Assembly: GCA_000827205.1 (NCBI GenBank)
Contig: KN832566.1
Span: 204,543 to 268,542 of the forward strand
Direction of reading: 5' to 3'
Length of the DNA stretch: 64,000 nt
From: Plicaturopsis crispa FD-325 SS-3
Taxonomy: Eukaryota > Basidiomycota > Agaricomycetes > Amylocorticiales > Amylocorticiaceae
In this document: in pieces, positions 22,101 through 32,982 of the stretch
Position numbering within the stretch: position 1 is the first letter of the stretch
Layout: each line of letters starts with the position of its first letter
Made by a program: the position numbers and the translations under genes
The notes under the pieces: generated by a model
What the model was told of the DNA's origin: nothing
Database searches by the model: none
The model's input: only the letters and a program-made list of their open reading frames with translations

Positions 22101-23877
22101 TGTAAGGCAGGTATGCGAGCACGACACTGGGCCCCTCGAATGCGTCCGCTTCCATCAACGACTGTAGCACCTGCGAGTAGGACGAGTACACCGCGACGCT
22201 GGCAACGTAAACATCGCCGTGGTTCATCGCGTACAGCCCGACGTCCTGCTTGCGCCGTGCTGGGTCTGCGGAGGCGCGGGAAGAGTAGGGCAGCGTGTCG
22301 AGGATGAGGATGTTTATGTTGAGCCCCGACGCTATCGCGTGGTGCAGCCCCGAGGCACCGAGATCGTAGGACCACGCGTCTGAGCCGATAATCCAGCGAG
22401 AGGCTGCGGGTAGATGCGAGCGGAGTGCAAGGATCCGTGCTGCGGCAGAGTGGTCGACTTGGGAAGACTCAAGATAGGCTATAACCTCCTGGCCAATAGT
22501 CGCACTTTTCGAACCGTTGTCTTTTGCAAGAATCCAGCGGCTGAGCAGCGAGTGCAGGTTCGCGTCGATGCCTTTCGCTTCGAGGAGCGCCTGGACAGCG
22601 CCCACGAGCTCTGCGCGCCGGTCGAGCTGCCCGCGCACACGCCCGAGCGCGAACTCGGGTGTAGTCGCAATCTCACCCTGACTAGCGACGAGTGATGGGG
22701 AGTTGGCTATCTCGAGACGGTCGTTGAAGAGATGGGAGAGGATTTTAGTGTATGAAAGCTCGTGCTTCGGAATGTGCGGTGCAGGGCTCGGAGATGAGTC
22801 AGTGGAGGAGATGCGACCGAGAGTGAGTTTGGTGGAAGGGGATGCGGAAGACGCGTGTTCGAGGAGTTTCAGAATGTCGACGGCAGTCGAATCATGGGTG
22901 TCACCGAGCGTTCCAGATTGCAATATCGGCCGTTGGTCCACATCCCGTTGCTGTAGGGCACTGACCAGCTCGAGATATAGCGGTGTCCATTTCATGGTCC
23001 ACCGGCTGATGTGCTCCAGAACAATGACTCTGCGCGTAGAAGGGGGTATAGCGTCGGATATACGCGTCTCAGGAAGGGGGTTGAGCAGGGAGACACCAAC
23101 AAAGGATACGCCGTCGACATCGAGGGATAGATGAGCACGGCCTAATGTGAAGACAACAGTGTGAGGTTCGGATGCGCCTGCAATCTGCAGCGGAAGCAGG
23201 CTACGACGAATGAGGCTCAGCGTGGCCAATGCCGCGGACTCGTAGGCCTGGTACAGCGCCGAAGGAGATGGGGCCGGTACGTGTCCATTCAGCGAGTTGC
23301 CGTTCGCTGCATGCCCATTGCCATTTACTGCATGCCCGTTACCGTTCGTGAACTTGTTGACGTGCTTCTCGGCAAGGAGAAACGGCTGGATAGTGTCCTC
23401 CGCTACTTCGTCTACCACTTCATCTGCCCTGCTGACATAGAAGGCGTGCACTACAGCCTTTCTCTCTGTACGCGCGAGTCGGGATGCAAGAAGTGCGTTG
23501 TCGTGGGCCTCCTGCGCTGTTGTCGATAGGATGAAGAAAGGTACTGCTGACCGAAGTAGCAGAACATCCGACAAATCCTCCACTACCGCCAGGTGCAGGA
23601 CTATCGAGTGCGCAGAGAGTTCCGGGAGGTGCAGCAGGAGTCGCGTTACGGCCTGTGAGCTGGCCGAAGCGGTATAAGAGATGTTTCCGCGCGTGGAGTG
23701 CCGAACCAATACAGCGCCTGGATCTGCACCGTACGGAACAGAGACAACGGGTGGGCCATCGTTCCTCGCGAGCGACTTGAGCTTGGCTGCGAAAGCGGAG
23801 GTCTGAAATTTGGGTGCGGAGTTGACGAGGACGTCGGATGCGATGTAGGCGATTCGAGCTACGGACTCGACTGACAT
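19118..23877 (-). CDS. MET5: Assimilatory sulfite reductase (NADPH) hemoprotein beta subunit
   Basis: Reduces sulfite to sulfide in the cytosol for cysteine and methionine synthesis, using electrons from the alpha subunit. The first exon is over 1,000 codons. It begins with a pyruvate:ferredoxin-oxidoreductase-like region (residues 1-650), followed by a flavodoxin domain near residues 690-850 ([39 protein letters not shown]). The nitrite/sulfite reductase half-domains start near residue 930 ([19 protein letters not shown]). Siroheme and 4Fe-4S ligands are visible as ACVAFPTCG (C-x5-C) and [11 protein letters not shown] (C-x3-C) near 19,530-19,760. The Asn/Gly/His-rich linker [17 protein letters not shown] sits near residue 185. 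Total length is about 1,450 residues, as expected for the fungal Met5/Ecm17 form. Confidence 0.96.
23296..23350 (-). repeat. In-gene tandem repeat coding for NGNGHA units
   Basis: Imperfect copies of a short unit code for alternating NGNGHA/NGNS residues in the N-terminal part of the sulfite reductase. It is a low-complexity linker, likely to vary in length between strains. Confidence 0.65.
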
Positions 23878-24654
23878 GATATCTGCCTGTCTGTGCGCCT
23901 ACAGTCTACGACCGTGTGGTGCAAACTGAAGCTGTCGAAGAGAACGCAAGCGAAGAGCATACGAACTGTATAAATTTTGCCCAGGCCAATACGGAAAGGG
24001 GCGTTTGAGCACTGAGCACACCATCGTCCTCCGTCCCGAAACGGGTCCAACAGGGCAATCGAGATTCAACTCCGCGAATACTGCGGCCCTGGCAATCCGT
24101 CCCCAGATTTTCTTCATGTTTTATGAAATCTCGCAGCTTAATCTCTGGAATAGACGTCTAGCTGAGGGTATGCATTGCATTTGCACTCGCCTAGAAAATT
24201 TTACAGTCGAATTTTTACTTGCAGACCAGTCGGGCATTCTCGGTGCAAGCCTGAAGCAAACTAGACTGTAGAGCCTGTCTATGAAGCAAACTGCTGTCTA
24301 TCGACAGTTTTGCTTCATAGACAGTCGGTCACCAGGCTAGAAGCAAACGCCATCGTTGCTAATCCTTCGAAGCAGCTGAGGCTTGTCGCCGGGTTCACGC
24401 CGGGTTGTCCAGGATCAACGAGCAGGAGAAATGCAAGTAGGTATGTAGATCGGCGAGTACTAGGTCGTAAAGTAGAATATTGAAACGAAAGTCAAGGCGC
24501 TATCATAGCCACTGGGTTGAAATGCAAGGGCAATCTGTTTGCCGGAGTGACCAGCGTTCTAGAATTAGAGCAAGCGGATGCGGAAGGACAGACAAGTCTA
24601 CACTGATTGACCAGATGTCTGTGTTACCTGACAGGCAGCACGAGCATGCAATAA
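23878..24654. other. Promoter region of MET5 / 3' flank of ERG7
   Basis: A 777-bp gap between two minus-strand genes with no recognised coding sequence. It holds the hairpin at 24275-24324, and GAAGCAAAC-like words are repeated around that hairpin (near 24253, 24283 and 24340). Confidence 0.6.
24275..24324. repeat. 50-bp hairpin element with CTGTCTA/TAGACAG ends
   Basis: A perfect 16-bp inverted repeat, CTGTCTATGAAGCAAA at 24275-24290 and its complement at 24309-24324, encloses an 18-nt loop that contains a smaller hairpin (CTGTC...GACAG). The terminal heptamers match those of the 53-bp hairpin at 8868-8920. Inner arm sequences differ between the two. Confidence 0.75.
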
Positions 24655-27444
24655 TCAGTGTCCGTTGCCTACCGCCAACGCGGAACCATTCGTGGTGCCT
24701 CCCGGAGATTCCAGCTCTGCGAGGTAATGGTGTGCCTTGCCCAGCATCCAGATCGTGAACGCGAACTTGAAGTGCGGGTACGTGATCGTGCACGTGCGGT
24801 TGAACACGCCTTCCATGGCCTCGGAAGGCCACGAACCGTCCTGCAAAAAAAAGACATAAGTAAGAGACCGGAGAGAATGAACAAAGACACCGTACCGGCA
24901 GCTGTCGCGACATGACGAGCTGGACGGCCTTCCGTATGGGTTCGGGGTCCGGGTACCGGGCATACATGAGGGCCATGGTAGCCCAGCACGTCTGGACTAC
25001 CTGGGTGTCGGCAATATCAACCCACCTAGCGGCCTCGCAGGACTAGCAATAGGGCACTATTAGATGTCATCCTCGTACATGGGAACGGCTAGACTGTACC
25101 TTGTAGCTTTCACCCCAGCCACCATCCGCGCGCTGTTTGCTGAGCAAGAACTTGCACGCCCTCCTAGACGCCTCGCTTGTCTCGTAGGTTTCACCCACAA
25201 GCGACAGGCTCTCCAGGGCGAACTGTGTCGCGTATGTGAAACAGATGCCCCAAGAGCCGACCCACCCGCCTTCGGGCTTTTGCGCCTTGTGCAGGTAAAC
25301 AATTGCACGCTGTATTGTGCGCCTGCGTGGGAGCATATGAGTTCACAGTGCACGAGTGTAAGAGAAGGCACTTACTCGATGTCAGCGGCGCGATACCCGG
25401 GATAGTGCTTCCGGAAGACGGAAAGGGAGGTGATGACGGATGTCGTGCACTCGGGGTAGCAGTATTCCACCATGATATCCCCTACGTTCCTTTGTATCAG
25501 ACATTGTCCAAGAAAATAACGGAATACACACCAAAGACCTCGGCACAGTTGAGATATTCCATCCATGTACCCGCACGTACTAGCTCATAGCTCGCAAAGC
25601 TTTCGGGGATAGTGTTAGATGTATATGTCGACCCTAAAATCATTGACTTACCCTCCGCTGGGATTCTGCATGGTAAGCAAAGTGTCGACGGCGTCACGAA
25701 GCCGTTGCTGCGATACTAGCTTCGGCGTCCACCTACCGGTTGCCAGGTCATTAGTACAGAAGCAATGATGTGGTTTTGAACCGATGCATACTCAAGATAC
25801 TCCTGAAGATACAGGACGGATTTCAACCCCTCGCCGGTACAGTCACTGACTGTATACCCTTGGACCTTCGTACTGAACGGCCAGGCCCCTTTCGTGCGGT
25901 GGCGGTAGCTCGTCTGATAGTGCTTGGGATTCTCCTGGATCTGACACTTATCCAGCCACTGCAGGGCCCGCAGCAGGCTGTCCTTGTTGTGCTCCTCCCT
26001 CGCGAGACCCGTCTCCGCGAGCGCCTGCGTGATGAAGCCGACGTCCCACAGCTGGCTCCCGTTCGTCCCGCACATGAGCATGCCCTCCTTCCCGACCCAC
26101 ATGAACTCGCCCCGCGTCGCCTCGTGCCGCTTGTACGCGTCGCTCTCGGGCCCGTCGACGTGCGCACGCACGATGAGGTTCATCATCTTCGAGACGGGGC
26201 CGAGCGTTTGGTAGCCCGTGTTCTCGTCCTCGTACACGATGAGCTTGTACGCGCGCTCAAGGGCTGCGCGGCGCACGGGCGGGATGATGCAGCTCTCGTA
26301 CGTGCTGAGGATGACGTTTGCAAAATCGAGGAGGGATGTGTGGGGCGCGTAATTGTCTGCGGCACAGATATTGTTGCGCTGTGCCGGCCAGTCGATGGAG
26401 TAGTAGTCTTGCGTATACAGTTCCTATGAGCGTGTCAGGAGGATGTTTTCGGTCCGTGGATTCGTGCATACGTTTCGGAGGGATATAATCAGCTCGTCCT
26501 CTTCTGCTTTATACTTGATGCCGTAGAGGTAGCTCATGGGAACGTACACCGTGCGCACATGTATCCACCATCGGTGAGGATGGAAGGGAACCCAGTCCGG
26601 CAGCAACCTTGGCGCCAGTCAAAAATGTTCGCGCTGAGTGCAGGAATTACTCACCAAAGCTCTGCGGGGATGGGGTTGTTTCCTTCCCATTCATATACGT
26701 TCAGTATGGACAACCAAAACTTGCCCCAAGAAGGACACGCCACGGCGCCGCCTTTAATTCAGTTCCGTGAGTGCCGCGAAGACCACCTTGTGAAACGAGC
26801 CTACCTAATTCATGGAGCTTTGCGCGTGCTTTAACACACACTGGGTGCTCTGCGCGAACGCCCAGGAGACGCAAGGCAACATAGTTAAGAGCCGTTCCAA
26901 AAGCCGTCGAATGGCCCTCGACGTGCCTGCTAACATTTTAATACAGGTTGAGTTTAGTGGTGCACCGAACTCACAGGCCCCAACCGCCATCTTCGGGGTT
27001 CGCACGGTTGAAGAGATACCGAATCATCTCCAATTTCTCCGCCTCCTTGAACGACATGCCAGTGACATATGTGCCTATAACGAGGCCTGGTAGCAGGAAC
27101 ATAGGTCCGCCGTAGTCGCCTGCCCAGTGGCCGTCCTCGGACTGGATGTGCTTGTAAAACTCATACCCATTTCGAGCAGCATCGAGTGGGGTCTTTGCAG
27201 GCGGAAGCGCTGGGAGGTCCTAAATAACATTCGGTACCTCTGCGAAGCGAGTTAAGCCCGCACATACCAAGGGGATGCCCAGCCAGTATTTATCCACATC
27301 AGTTTGCGGCCACCGGTCACATTCTTCGCTGGTCTTCAAGTAGACCCAGTGACGGTCTCCTGCGTCCTGCACCACTAGCCTCCATCGTGAGTAGTCTGTG
27401 AATGGGCTCTGGGCAGTATCCGGTATGTCTAATGTGGGCCACAT
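24655..27444 (-). CDS. ERG7: Lanosterol synthase (2,3-oxidosqualene cyclase)
   Basis: Cyclises 2,3-oxidosqualene to lanosterol in ergosterol synthesis, acting at the ER or lipid droplets. The first ATG is at 27444 ([15 protein letters not shown]), followed by the usual [19 protein letters not shown]. Terpenoid-cyclase QW-type repeats are visible ([61 protein letters not shown]). The catalytic acid lies in [15 protein letters not shown], around 25,830-25,850. The family usually has DCTAE, so alanine is replaced by glycine next to the catalytic motif, while the aspartate is kept. Conserved [10 protein letters not shown] and [12 protein letters not shown] segments are also present. It ends ALAVGNGH. 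Divergent from ARP9 over 244 bp. Confidence 0.95.
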
Positions 27445-27688
27445 AGCACGGGTACCCTTGACAGCGAAAGCGAGGTGACTTCCGGACTCCAAATGTTTCT
27501 AGCAGCGTTCTATGTGCACAGCGAGCAGACAGTCTATGTGAGGCAGTGGGGCAATATGTGGGGTAAAGAGTAGGAAAAGTTAAGCGTATGAGCCCACTTG
27601 GTCGCGTCGACGTGATTCGAGTTAGGGGTGCTTGGAGCCCCAAAAGGAAACCATTTTCTGGCATCCGTTCGCCACCTTGAACAGAACC

Positions 27689-29363
27689 ATGACTATCGCG
27701 TTTCGCGACTCTACCGTAGTCATCATAGAAACTGGCAGAACGCTTGTGCGCGCAGGACACGGTCTCAATGAGCTCCTAAAAACACCAAGTGTGGTGCGTA
27801 TAAGTCCTGTCTTGTTCAAAGACTTGAGCTTACCCGATGACTCCAGGAAATCCAAGCACGCGTTGGACTTCGAAAAGTCGCGTCGGGAGACAACACCAAT
27901 GGAAAATCGGTCGAGGATGCACGCGAAATTGCATCTACAAGCAGAGCCCCGTCCCCTCCCACCAATTCGGCCTTGGTAGCATCGGTCAACGACTACCTGG
28001 TTGGCCCCCAACTCGACGAGGCGCTCGCAGCGGGTCAAGACATAGTCGTATCCTGGCCGTTCGCGGACGGAATTGTGCGCGACTGGACGCAGGCCGAAGC
28101 GATATGGAAGCACATCTTGTTTACGCGGCTCGGTCTCCGGCGTCTGCAGAACGAGTCGCCCGTCTTGCTTTCCATCGCATCCGGCCTCCCTCGCGATACC
28201 TACGAGCGCATCTCGCAGGTGTTCTTTGAGCGCTTCAATGTCGCGGGGCTGGCCATTCTCGACCGCCCAACCGCCCAACTCTACGCCGCCAACTCGCTCA
28301 CCGGCGTTGTCGTCGACATCGGTTGGGACAACACAGACATCACGCCGATATACGAGGCCTTCACTGTTCACGGTGCGAGAACGAGCACGAAGCTAGGCAT
28401 CAGTGACTGCCAAATGTACCTTGCACACCTTCTTCGCACAAACCAGTCCGTCGTGGCGACCCTTTCGCCGCCCGACGCGCCCCTCGAGCCCGAGGCGCTT
28501 CAAGCTACGCTGGTCGAACTCGCGCGGCGGCTATGGGAGGAGGGGCACGTGAAGGTCCCGTCTAGCGGTGAAACGGCGATACCTCCGGAAGAAGAGGGCG
28601 TGACCGACATTGCAGCCGTCCTCGTCGCGGGAAAGGAAAAGGCCATCATCGAGGCGGGAACCAAAAAGAAGGCTTCCGCGAAAGCCTCTGCTGCAGAGCA
28701 GGCGCGCGCCAAAGAGATGGAGGCGCTTGATCTTATCTCGTTTACGTTCCGCGAACACACACTCACAATTGGAAAGGAGCGACATCGATTCTGCGAGCCG
28801 TTATTCGACCCTAGCCTGTTACAAGAATTGCATGGCGAACGAGAGCGAGACAAAGAGCGTTGCCTACCCCTGCAAGACGCTGTCGGGCATGCAGTCGGGC
28901 AATGTGACATTGATCAGCGGCAGTATATCTGGCAGGGTCTATTCGTCACCGGCGATCTGACCAACCATGTCAAAGGTATGGTGCCGATCATGCAGTACGC
29001 TTTTTGGGCCGGGTTATTGACCGGCATTGCAGGCATAGGGACAGCGCTGCAAACTCGTCTCCAGCCTTTCATCCTTGGAAACCCCGATCAACAAAACGAT
29101 GTTCAGCCGCGCTCGATACGCGTATTGAACGTGCCGGAATATTTCGCCGAGTATCGAGAAAAGGGAGAAGGTCTCGCTGCTTTCTTGGGCACGAGTATCG
29201 TTGGCAAAGTACGTGCACCTCATCCCATCACTGCGCCCACATTCTCCTGACCACGACTTAGGTGACTTTCAACGATTCGTTGGGGAAGAATTTTGTCTCG
29301 AAAGCAGACTACGCTGAGAAAGGACCTCGCGCTATAATTGAGATGTCTCCGTCGTTGTTGTAA
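27689..29363 (+). CDS. ARP9: Actin-related protein 9 (SWI/SNF and RSC remodeller subunit)
   Basis: Actin-fold protein, nuclear, that with Arp7 or Arp42 forms the actin-related module of SWI/SNF and RSC chromatin remodellers. The ATG at 27689 starts MTIAFRDSTVVIIETG and RAGHGLNELLKTPSV, followed over an intron by EIQARVGLRKVASGDNTNG. Actin-fold blocks: VVSWPFADGIVRDW, PVLLSIASGLPRDTYERI, LAILDRPTAQLYAANS, VVVDIGWDNTDITP, YIWQGLFVTGDLTNHVKG, IRVLNVPEYFAEYREKGEG and FLGTSIVGKVTF. A charged Ala/Lys insert (KKKASAKASAAEQARAKEM) sits in the middle, as in other Arp9 proteins. The protein ends IIEMSPSLL. Four or more short introns. Confidence 0.9.
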
Positions 29364-29576
29364 TTGATGCCCAGAACCTCGAGGTCTGTTTTGGTTGTTC
29401 TTGTAATCGATGTTCACTTGAGAGTCGAATATCAGTCGCACAGGATCTAACAGAATTCCGAAGTGAGGCGACGCAAATGCATGATGCTAATGATTTTGAG
29501 GAGGGCCGCTAGTAACGGCCATAATGTGCATATCCATACAGTACATAGAAGATACCCCAAGACTGGTTTCGCCCCT

Positions 29577-30120
29577 CTACGATGCGTTGCCTTCGGCGAA
29601 GTTGAGGAGATCACTGTCACCCTGGTCCGAGATGGTCATGACACTAGAGAGACACAACGAATTTAGCATCGATACACGGACGCAGAGATGAAAGATACGC
29701 ACCCAACACGGAAGAGCTTTCCGGCAGCAGTTCCAAGAGCGACGTTAGTGCCCGAGAAGTGGTGCACAGTCGTTTTCGAGAGCATGGCGTAGTACTCAAG
29801 CTCCGATTTGCGCAGAGGGGGGCAATTGCCAGCAATGAGGACAAGTTTGGCTAGGGCAAGTCACACACGATGGCACAAGCGACAAAAACGAGAAAAAAAA
29901 AGCAAGCAGACAAAAGTCAGCACAAGGGACCTTCTCAGCCTCACGCTCCAGTCCCCGGAGAGATAGCGGCTCGAAAATGGTGCTCACCCTTGCCATTGCG
30001 CATCTGCTTGAGGGCGGTCTTGTACCCGAGCGAATATTTCCCGGACTTTACAACAAGTGCGAGACGGGCAGAGATGGACTCCGTCGACTTCGCCGCCTTA
30101 GATTTCTTGGTGGTGGACAT
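29577..30120 (-). CDS. RPL30: 60S ribosomal protein L30 (eL30)
   Basis: Small protein of the large cytosolic ribosomal subunit. Three exons give about 110 residues: [20 protein letters not shown], then [19 protein letters not shown] and RNGK, then [40 protein letters not shown] and [10 protein letters not shown], and finally [15 protein letters not shown] and AEGNAS. The length and the NCPPLRKSE and HHFSGTN blocks match eL30. The start at 30120 is the only ATG consistent with the conserved N-terminus. The gene is convergent with ARP9 (213 bp). In yeast this gene controls its own splicing; whether that happens here cannot be judged by eye. Confidence 0.96.
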
Positions 30121-30636
30121 TATGGCTGTCTGTCGGATAGGCGGTGAACTTGAAGAGGGTTGCAGCTAAAACTTCGAACGAATCTGTCTGTGCGCGTGGA
30201 TGGAGTGGTACTGTACAGTTGCAGTTCCCACGGGTTGCCAGTCTCACGGAGCCCAAAAAAGCAATTTATTTCCCATTCTTAGCGCTTACCCCCTGTCCCT
30301 TCCTAAGATCCTCCAGGATCCTCCATGCCTTTGACTCTCTGGACTCTCAGATACTCATACGATGCCTGACAGACAGTCATAGCATAAATATTGTCGGCAC
30401 GCTATATCCTCGGACTCGACCTCCAGCGTTCGAATACTCATTATGTTGCTCAAATTTCCATCGAGGTCCACCGTGAATCGCTGCGAGCCAGCCGGGAGCC
30501 TTGTTCCTGGTATCCTCAGGGCCTTGTTGACTCTACCGATCGATGCTATAATTTATCACGAGCACTGCAGCATAAATACCGACATGCGGGGAGATATTAT
30601 CACTGCGGAACAATTCCTTCCTAGCTTTGCCCCACA
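30121..30636. other. Divergent promoter region, RPL30 / SET gene
   Basis: A 516-bp gap between divergent start codons. It contains pyrimidine-rich stretches (for example near 30,285-30,310), usual for fungal ribosomal protein promoters, but no named motif can be assigned. Confidence 0.55.
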
Positions 30637-31465
30637 ATGAACCCTATGGAGGATTCATATGAACCGTCGCACCCTTCCCTCTTCATCGTCCAGTTTAATC
30701 CAGGCAAGTTCAGCTCCTCACTGCAAGCACAAAAAGTATGCAATATAGCTCGGCATTCAACAGAAGGTGCTGACAGGCTCCGAAGAGATTTGACGCAGGG
30801 GAACATATCGTGCTGCTTGAGGGCCTTAGCAGGGGTCCGAAAACGTACACCTCCGTCCAATGTGGCTCAGGTCTTGATGACCATGTACAGCTCAACTCGG
30901 ACCTCGTATACGGTAAGCCTTGCTTTAATATCCCCTCCGGAACACCTATCGCGAATTATTGACCGTTATCATTCGTGGGTAAACGATAGTTAACCATTCT
31001 TGCGCACCAAATGTTGCGTTTGATCTCTCCGCGTCGGACCCTTCGCAATGGCACTTGAGAGCCTTGAGAACCATCAGTCCCGGTGATTCCTGTGCGCAGT
31101 CACGCTGGTACGACACGGGTGATCTAACTGACAAATGTTTCGGGTTCTAGTGACTTTTTTTTATCCCAGCACGGAATGGGACATGGACCAGGCTTTCGAC
31201 TGTCAATGCAATACCGAGGTGGGCCGCGCACATATTCTGTCCAATGCTAACATGATTCCATCCCTTCCAGAACTGTCTGGGTCGCATCCAAGGCGCGCGT
31301 TATCTCCGTAAAGATGTGCTGTCTCTCCGTGGTTTCATCAATCCTTGGATCTTGACGCTTGCCAATCATCGGGACGCGAACACAACCAAGAGTGAATGTG
31401 CTGAATGTGGTTATGGTGTCGCTGTAGACGGAAGTGCCGGGAGATGTGGATGCAAGCCCACCTGA
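30637..31465 (+). CDS. Small SET-domain protein
   Basis: About 190 residues over five exons. It begins MNPMEDSYEPSHPSLFIVQF. A 41-nt intron (30736-30776) joins SSLQAQK to APKRFDAGEHIVLLEGLS. The rest has the C-terminal SET hallmarks: RGPKTYTSVQCGSGLDDHV, QLNSDLVYVNHSCAPNVAF, WHLRALRTISPGDSLTFFY, then a post-SET-like Cys cluster (FDCQCNTENCLGRIQGARYL) and a terminal CAECGYGVAV...CGCKP. NHSCxPN and the FxYPSTEWDM segment identify a SET fold. The N-terminal part of a full methyltransferase domain is short, so the substrate is unknown. Similar short SET proteins are common in basidiomycetes. Confidence 0.8.
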
Positions 31466-31785
31466 TCCTTACAGTAACTCTTTCAACCGTATAAAGAACG
31501 GATATGAAAAATATAACCTCTGTAACATTATTGAATCGCCGTCGATCTAGTAATTGCAACATTTCTCGTGAGTTGTGCGGTACTAGCTATAGTAAGACCG
31601 GAGAGGGGAATTTACATTGCCTGTGATCGCAAACGAAGCGAAGTCAGTGAGTGGTGTACGACAATATTGAGTGGGTAGTGGTATGGTGTACGTTGTATGT
31701 ATAATGTCATATGTGATAAATAAGTAAGGTGAAATGCAACGATAGCAAATGGAAAGCACGATAAGAAAAACCTCGCCTTGCTTGT
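31466..31785. other. Convergent intergenic region, SET gene / zinc-finger gene
   Basis: A 320-bp gap between two convergent stop codons, AT-rich toward the right (around 31,690-31,740). No other feature seen. Confidence 0.6.
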
Positions 31786-32982
31786 CTACATCAAGCCACC
31801 CTTCTCCAGCTCGTGCACCTTTCGTGAGAAGGTGTCGTAGAATACCGTCTTCGGGCGCGGCACCTCGGGCACCGGCGGGAGTATCATGCTCTGCGGAGCC
31901 GAGAAATGGCGTTCGGAGTGCGTCGCTGGCTGTATGGTGATGTTTGCGGGCACTGAATCTCCGGGGCGGTAGGGCGTGAGGTCAGGGAACGGGATGACGA
32001 CAGATTCTTCCTCCTCCTCGTCCGGCACATCCAACTTGCTCCATTTCCGACTCAATCCCCTTCCCGTGTCCTTGGGAGGTCGCCGCTTGTGGGTAGATCG
32101 CGAAACCGGGAGCGGGGCGGCATCGATTAGCAGCATAGTCCCGCTAGGAAGCGACGAAAGAGACTGAGGAAGAGACACTGGTCGGTACGGACGTCGAGAG
32201 GGTTTTAGAAAGTCGGATGGTACAGTCCCAACGGTTCCCAAGCGCTCGAACTCCGCCGAATGGGCTGCCGTGAAGTGCGCGATTAGCCCGCTACGTCTCT
32301 GATTCGCTTCCTGGCAACCTGGAGGATAGTTGAGAAACAGAAACAGAGGACGAGAAAGTTACCTACCGTCGAGTGGACACGGCAATGATACGCGCGTCAT
32401 ATGACTACTGTCGATGTGTCTCTCGAGGTTCGCAAGGCTGTCGTGGGTAGGGCCTGAGCATCTCGGAAGCCTGCACAGAAAGGCACCCTCCTGCTGAGCA
32501 ACCTCGTCAGCGCGCTATCGGGTGGCAAGAGCCTACACTACTTACTTTGCGAGCTCGTCTGCAGTGGTTGTATTGGTGCTGAAATAGATACCAAAATTAT
32601 TAGCAAATGAATAAGTACGACCCGAAAAAGAGATGAGGAAGCGGAGATGGTCATTGCTAGACAAGTCAAGGTTTTTGACGCGACGCGACGCGCCCGAACT
32701 CGTTTTGAACACGATTTCATGGGCTTCCACAGTGATCATGGCATTCATCCTGAACTTTGTCATGACATGCCATTGCCATATGAGAAAATGCCATGAATTT
32801 GGCAGGAGAGTATGCAAAAAAGAGTGCCACAGCAAGTACATAACCACCCATACCTGCTGTAGAGCACTCCAACTGTTCAAGACTGCATGGCACCCCTCCC
32901 ATTCACAACTCAGTTCCACCAGAACGTCCTTGGAAAGGGTGGCAACTTGTAATCCAGCCCCTTCAAGACCGGTTGATCCCAT
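31786..32982 (-). CDS. C2H2 zinc-finger protein
   Basis: The ATG at 32982 starts MGSTGLEGAGLQVATLSKDV, followed by a finger half CEWEGCHAVLNSWSALQQ. After introns come CRLPRCSGPTHDSLANLERH with IDSSH, and CPLDGCQEANQRRSGLIAHF with TAAH. These are C-x4-C...H-x4-H fingers, as in Gli/Zic-type or RNA-linked C2H2 proteins. The C-terminal part is Pro/Ser-rich with an acidic patch (DVPDEEEEESVVIPFPDLTP) and ends FSRKVHELEKGGLM. The exon between the first finger half and the second finger could not be placed with certainty, so the first finger may be incomplete in this model. Nuclear function is likely; the target is unknown. Confidence 0.65.

Noticed and set aside
27445-27492. Possible 16-residue N-terminal extension of lanosterol synthase
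   Set aside because: The upstream frame is open but begins with TTG, and the first ATG is at 27444.
27632-27688. Possible N-terminal extension of Arp9
   Set aside because: The open frame upstream has only a TTG. The ATG at 27689 fits the expected start of the actin fold.
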